Assembly: GCF_018283455.1 (NCBI RefSeq)
Contig: NZ_JAAMTH010000001.1
Span: 3,081,501 to 3,145,500 of the forward strand
Reading direction: 5' to 3'
Origin: Planococcus sp. MSAK28401
GTDB lineage: Bacteria; Bacillota; Bacilli; Bacillales_A; Planococcaceae
DNA: 64,000 nucleotides
Shown: positions 62,574-64,000 of the stretch, in pieces
Layout: each line of letters opens with the position of its first letter
Numbering within the stretch: position 1 is the first letter of the stretch
Notes under the pieces: generated by a model
The model's input: only the letters and a program-made list of their open reading frames with translations
Told to the model about the DNA's origin: nothing
Database searches by the model: none
Program-made: the position numbers and the translations under genes

Positions 62574-62630
62574 ATGACAAACACAACTATCTTCATTATC
62601 CATGACTGCAAGGGGATAGCGCCGAATTGA
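62574..62630 (+). CDS. 18-residue leader peptide of the GNAT gene
   Basis: ATG at 62574 with a strong TAGGAGGCG site. The frame encodes 18 residues (MTNTTIFIIHDCKGIAPN) and stops 42 bases before the acetyltransferase. The mRNA around its stop can form hairpins that include the downstream ribosome site, the usual arrangement of a translational attenuator for a resistance or detoxification gene. Confidence 0.65.
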   Translation: MTNTTIFIIHDCKGIAPN

Positions 62631-62668
62631 CCTGGCTCGTTCGCGTTCCCCGAAATTCGAAAGGGGAA
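62612..62668 (+). promoter_or_regulatory. Candidate translational attenuator
   Basis: Three segments can pair in exclusive ways. TTCCCC (62646-62651) pairs with GGGGAA (62663-62668), burying the GNAT ribosome site. The same TTCCCC can instead pair with GGGGA (62612-62616) in the leader-peptide codons. Ribosome position on the leader would decide which forms; direction of the effect is inferred only. Confidence 0.5.
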
Positions 62669-62672
62669 AACT

Positions 62673-63128
62673 ATGAAACTGACAAATGTAAGCATTACTG
62701 AAGTGAACGTTAATAACTGGTACGCCTGCTGCGAACTGGAAGTGGCCGATGAGCAGAAAAGCTATATGGAACCGAATGCGGTGTCCATCGCCCAATCCAA
62801 GTTCGAACCGAGCCTGCGCCCATATGTAATTTGTGCAGACGGGCAAACAGTGGGATTTTTGATGTTCAACTCGGTTCCTGAAGAATTGGATGGCTATTGG
62901 ATCTACCGCATCATGGTCGATCAAGCATACCAAGGACAAGGAATTGGAAAAGCTGCTACGACATTAATACTCTCGGAAATGGCTGATGCCTTCGGGGCCA
63001 AAAAAGTGATCGTTGGCTATCACCCTGAAAACGCCGGAGCCCATCACTTGTATAAAAGCTTAGGCTTTGAAGATCACGGGCACCGCTTCGGTAAAGAAAT
63101 GGCTGTAGTGAAGCAATTGGTTGATTAA
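62673..63128 (+). CDS. GNAT acetyltransferase (polyamine-type)
   Basis: 151 residues with the acetyl-CoA loop VDQAYQGQGIGKAA (QxxGxG/A) and a terminal ENAGAHHLYKSLGF. The overall pattern resembles spermine/spermidine acetyltransferases (BltD/PaiA-like), which protect against polyamine or drug toxicity. AAAGGGG lies before the ATG, inside the hairpin. An 18-codon leader frame precedes it. Confidence 0.88.
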   Translation: MKLTNVSITEVNVNNWYACCELEVADEQKSYMEPNAVSIAQSKFEPSLRPYVICADGQTVGFLMFNSVPEELDGYWIYRIMVDQAYQGQGIGKAATTLILSEMADAFGAKKVIVGYHPENAGAHHLYKSLGFEDHGHRFGKEMAVVKQLVD

Positions 63129-63138
63129 TAAAGCGCAA

Positions 63139-63174
63139 AAGAGGCCGGACTGGGGCATCCCAGTCCGGCCTCTT
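63139..63174. terminator. Terminator
   Basis: A perfect 16-bp stem AAGAGGCCGGACTGGG / CCCAGTCCGGCCTCTT, shared by convergent GNAT genes. Confidence 0.92.
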
Positions 63175-63176
63175 CT

Positions 63177-63716
63177 TTATGGATTCTGTATTTTATACAA
63201 AACATGCTTTCTTAAAGGACTGCCTTCTGTAACGCGCGGATGCTCGAATTCCACTGCTTTCTCCATGCCGATCCGCTTAATGACAGTTTCAGACGGTGTG
63301 TTAATCGTTGAAGTAAACGAGTAGATTTCTTTTTTGCCAAGCTCATCGAATGCGTATGTCAGGCAAGCTTTCGCCCCTTCTGTTGCATAGCCTTTTTTCC
63401 AAAACTGCTGGTCCAAACGCCAGCCGATTTCGGTTGCGTCTTCAATTCCGATATCGAAATTGACATCCAATAAACCGATAAAGCCGATAAAAGCCCTGTC
63501 TTCTTTTCGCTCCACTGCCCAAAGCCCGTAGCCTTTCTCCTCAAAATGCGTTTCGATGCGGTCGATCAAGGCATCCGATTCGGTGCGGCTCAAGGTTTTC
63601 GGAAAGAACTCCATTACGTCAGGGTTGGCATTCAATGCCGCGAATGGTGCACGGTCAGACGCTTTCCACCGCCTGAATCCGAGCCGTTCGGATTCGAATA
63701 AATAGCCGTTCTCCAT
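63177..63716 (-). CDS. GNAT acetyltransferase (RimJ/RimL type)
   Basis: 179 residues, N-terminal ERLGFRRWKASD and acetyl-CoA loop QQFWKKGYATEGAKA, typical of the RimJ/RimL group. GAAAGGAAG site. Substrate unknown. Confidence 0.87.
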   Translation of the reverse strand: MENGYLFESERLGFRRWKASDRAPFAALNANPDVMEFFPKTLSRTESDALIDRIETHFEEKGYGLWAVERKEDRAFIGFIGLLDVNFDIGIEDATEIGWRLDQQFWKKGYATEGAKACLTYAFDELGKKEIYSFTSTINTPSETVIKRIGMEKAVEFEHPRVTEGSPLRKHVLYKIQNP

Positions 63717-63728
63717 CTAATCTTCCTT

Positions 63729-64000
63729 TCAAGCTTCTTTGTCGCTTGGCTTCTTTTCCTCTTCTACTAAAAAGTATTTTTCCCGCCATTCCCGATCTGT
63801 CGCCCTGAACAAAAACCCCAGTCCTAAAAAGAAGAAAATCAGGCTTAAAATGATTGGCACAGCCCCCACTTCCCATAAGGCTGATAAATACAGGCCGAAC
63901 TCTCCCGAATAGCCGGTTCCACTTAAATGCGGTGAATACACCGCCGCTGCAATCGACGTGAAGCCAAACAATAGAATACCTGAAATGACACCAATTCCGC
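63729..64000 (-). CDS. Membrane protein, truncated by the window end
   Basis: The reading frame is open through base 64000, so the N-terminus lies outside. The visible 90 residues contain two hydrophobic segments (one cut by the edge region, one at LSIIFFFLGLGF-type) and a charged, acidic C-terminus. No family recognised. Confidence 0.6.
   Translation of the reverse strand, partial: GIGVISGILLFGFTSIAAAVYSPHLSGTGYSGEFGLYLSALWEVGAVPIILSLIFFFLGLGFLFRATDREWREKYFLVEEEKKPSDKEA

Overview
The window looks like a piece of chromosome from a Gram-positive Bacillales bacterium, most probably Planococcaceae (Planococcus/Planomicrobium-like). Reasons: strong AGGAGG-type ribosome sites, lipobox lipoproteins with very acidic linkers, a YtvA-type LOV-STAS photoreceptor, LytTR-DUF3021 and FixH-PepSY gene pairs, and a moderate base composition with AT-rich intergenic spacers. 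I assign the group by overall resemblance, not by any marker gene. I found no rRNA, tRNA, insertion sequence, integrase or CRISPR array.

Layout. 0-19 kb is mostly single-gene housekeeping and accessory functions: a truncated GGDEF/EAL protein, a luciferase-like oxidoreductase, a hydrolase lipoprotein, an ABC-F ATPase with an attenuator-like leader, a HAD phosphatase, an aldo/keto reductase, a TetR regulator divergent from an ABC-2 exporter, an MBL hydrolase, a cupredoxin lipoprotein whose ligand halves appear in swapped order, a lipoprotein nuclease, and a glutaredoxin behind a CsoR/CstR-like palindrome.

19-35 kb is a defence island, distinctly AT-rich from about 21.5 kb on. It holds (i) a MazG-like pyrophosphohydrolase overlapping a PLD-helicase fusion; (ii) a 5-methylcytosine methyltransferase, a divergent Vsr repair endonuclease and a PD-(D/E)XK nuclease; (iii) a six-gene overlapping operon on the minus strand, read from 34.8 to 26.1 kb: Z1-domain SF2 ATPase, GHKL/MORC-type ATPase, an unknown 321-residue protein, a DUF6339-like protein, a second cytosine methyltransferase and a DUF4420-type PD-(D/E)XK protein. 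Operon (iii) is the most notable system here. It matches the broad class of predicted MORC/Z1 restriction-modification systems, but two subunits have no assigned role.

35-64 kb returns to ordinary chromosome: guaC with PurBox-like palindromes, LytTR-DUF3021, a five-gene peptide ABC importer, an Lrp regulator with a long 3' hairpin, many small membrane proteins and lipoproteins, an SDR/TetR divergent pair, an Rrf2 regulator with a thioredoxin-reductase-like enzyme, a LOV-STAS photoreceptor, a PepSY/FixH pair, a CcsA/ResC-type cytochrome c biogenesis protein, and a GNAT acetyltransferase behind an 18-codon leader peptide. Three copies of one small membrane-protein family occur, one at the right edge of the defence island and two in tandem at 52-53 kb. 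Genes at both window ends are cut.
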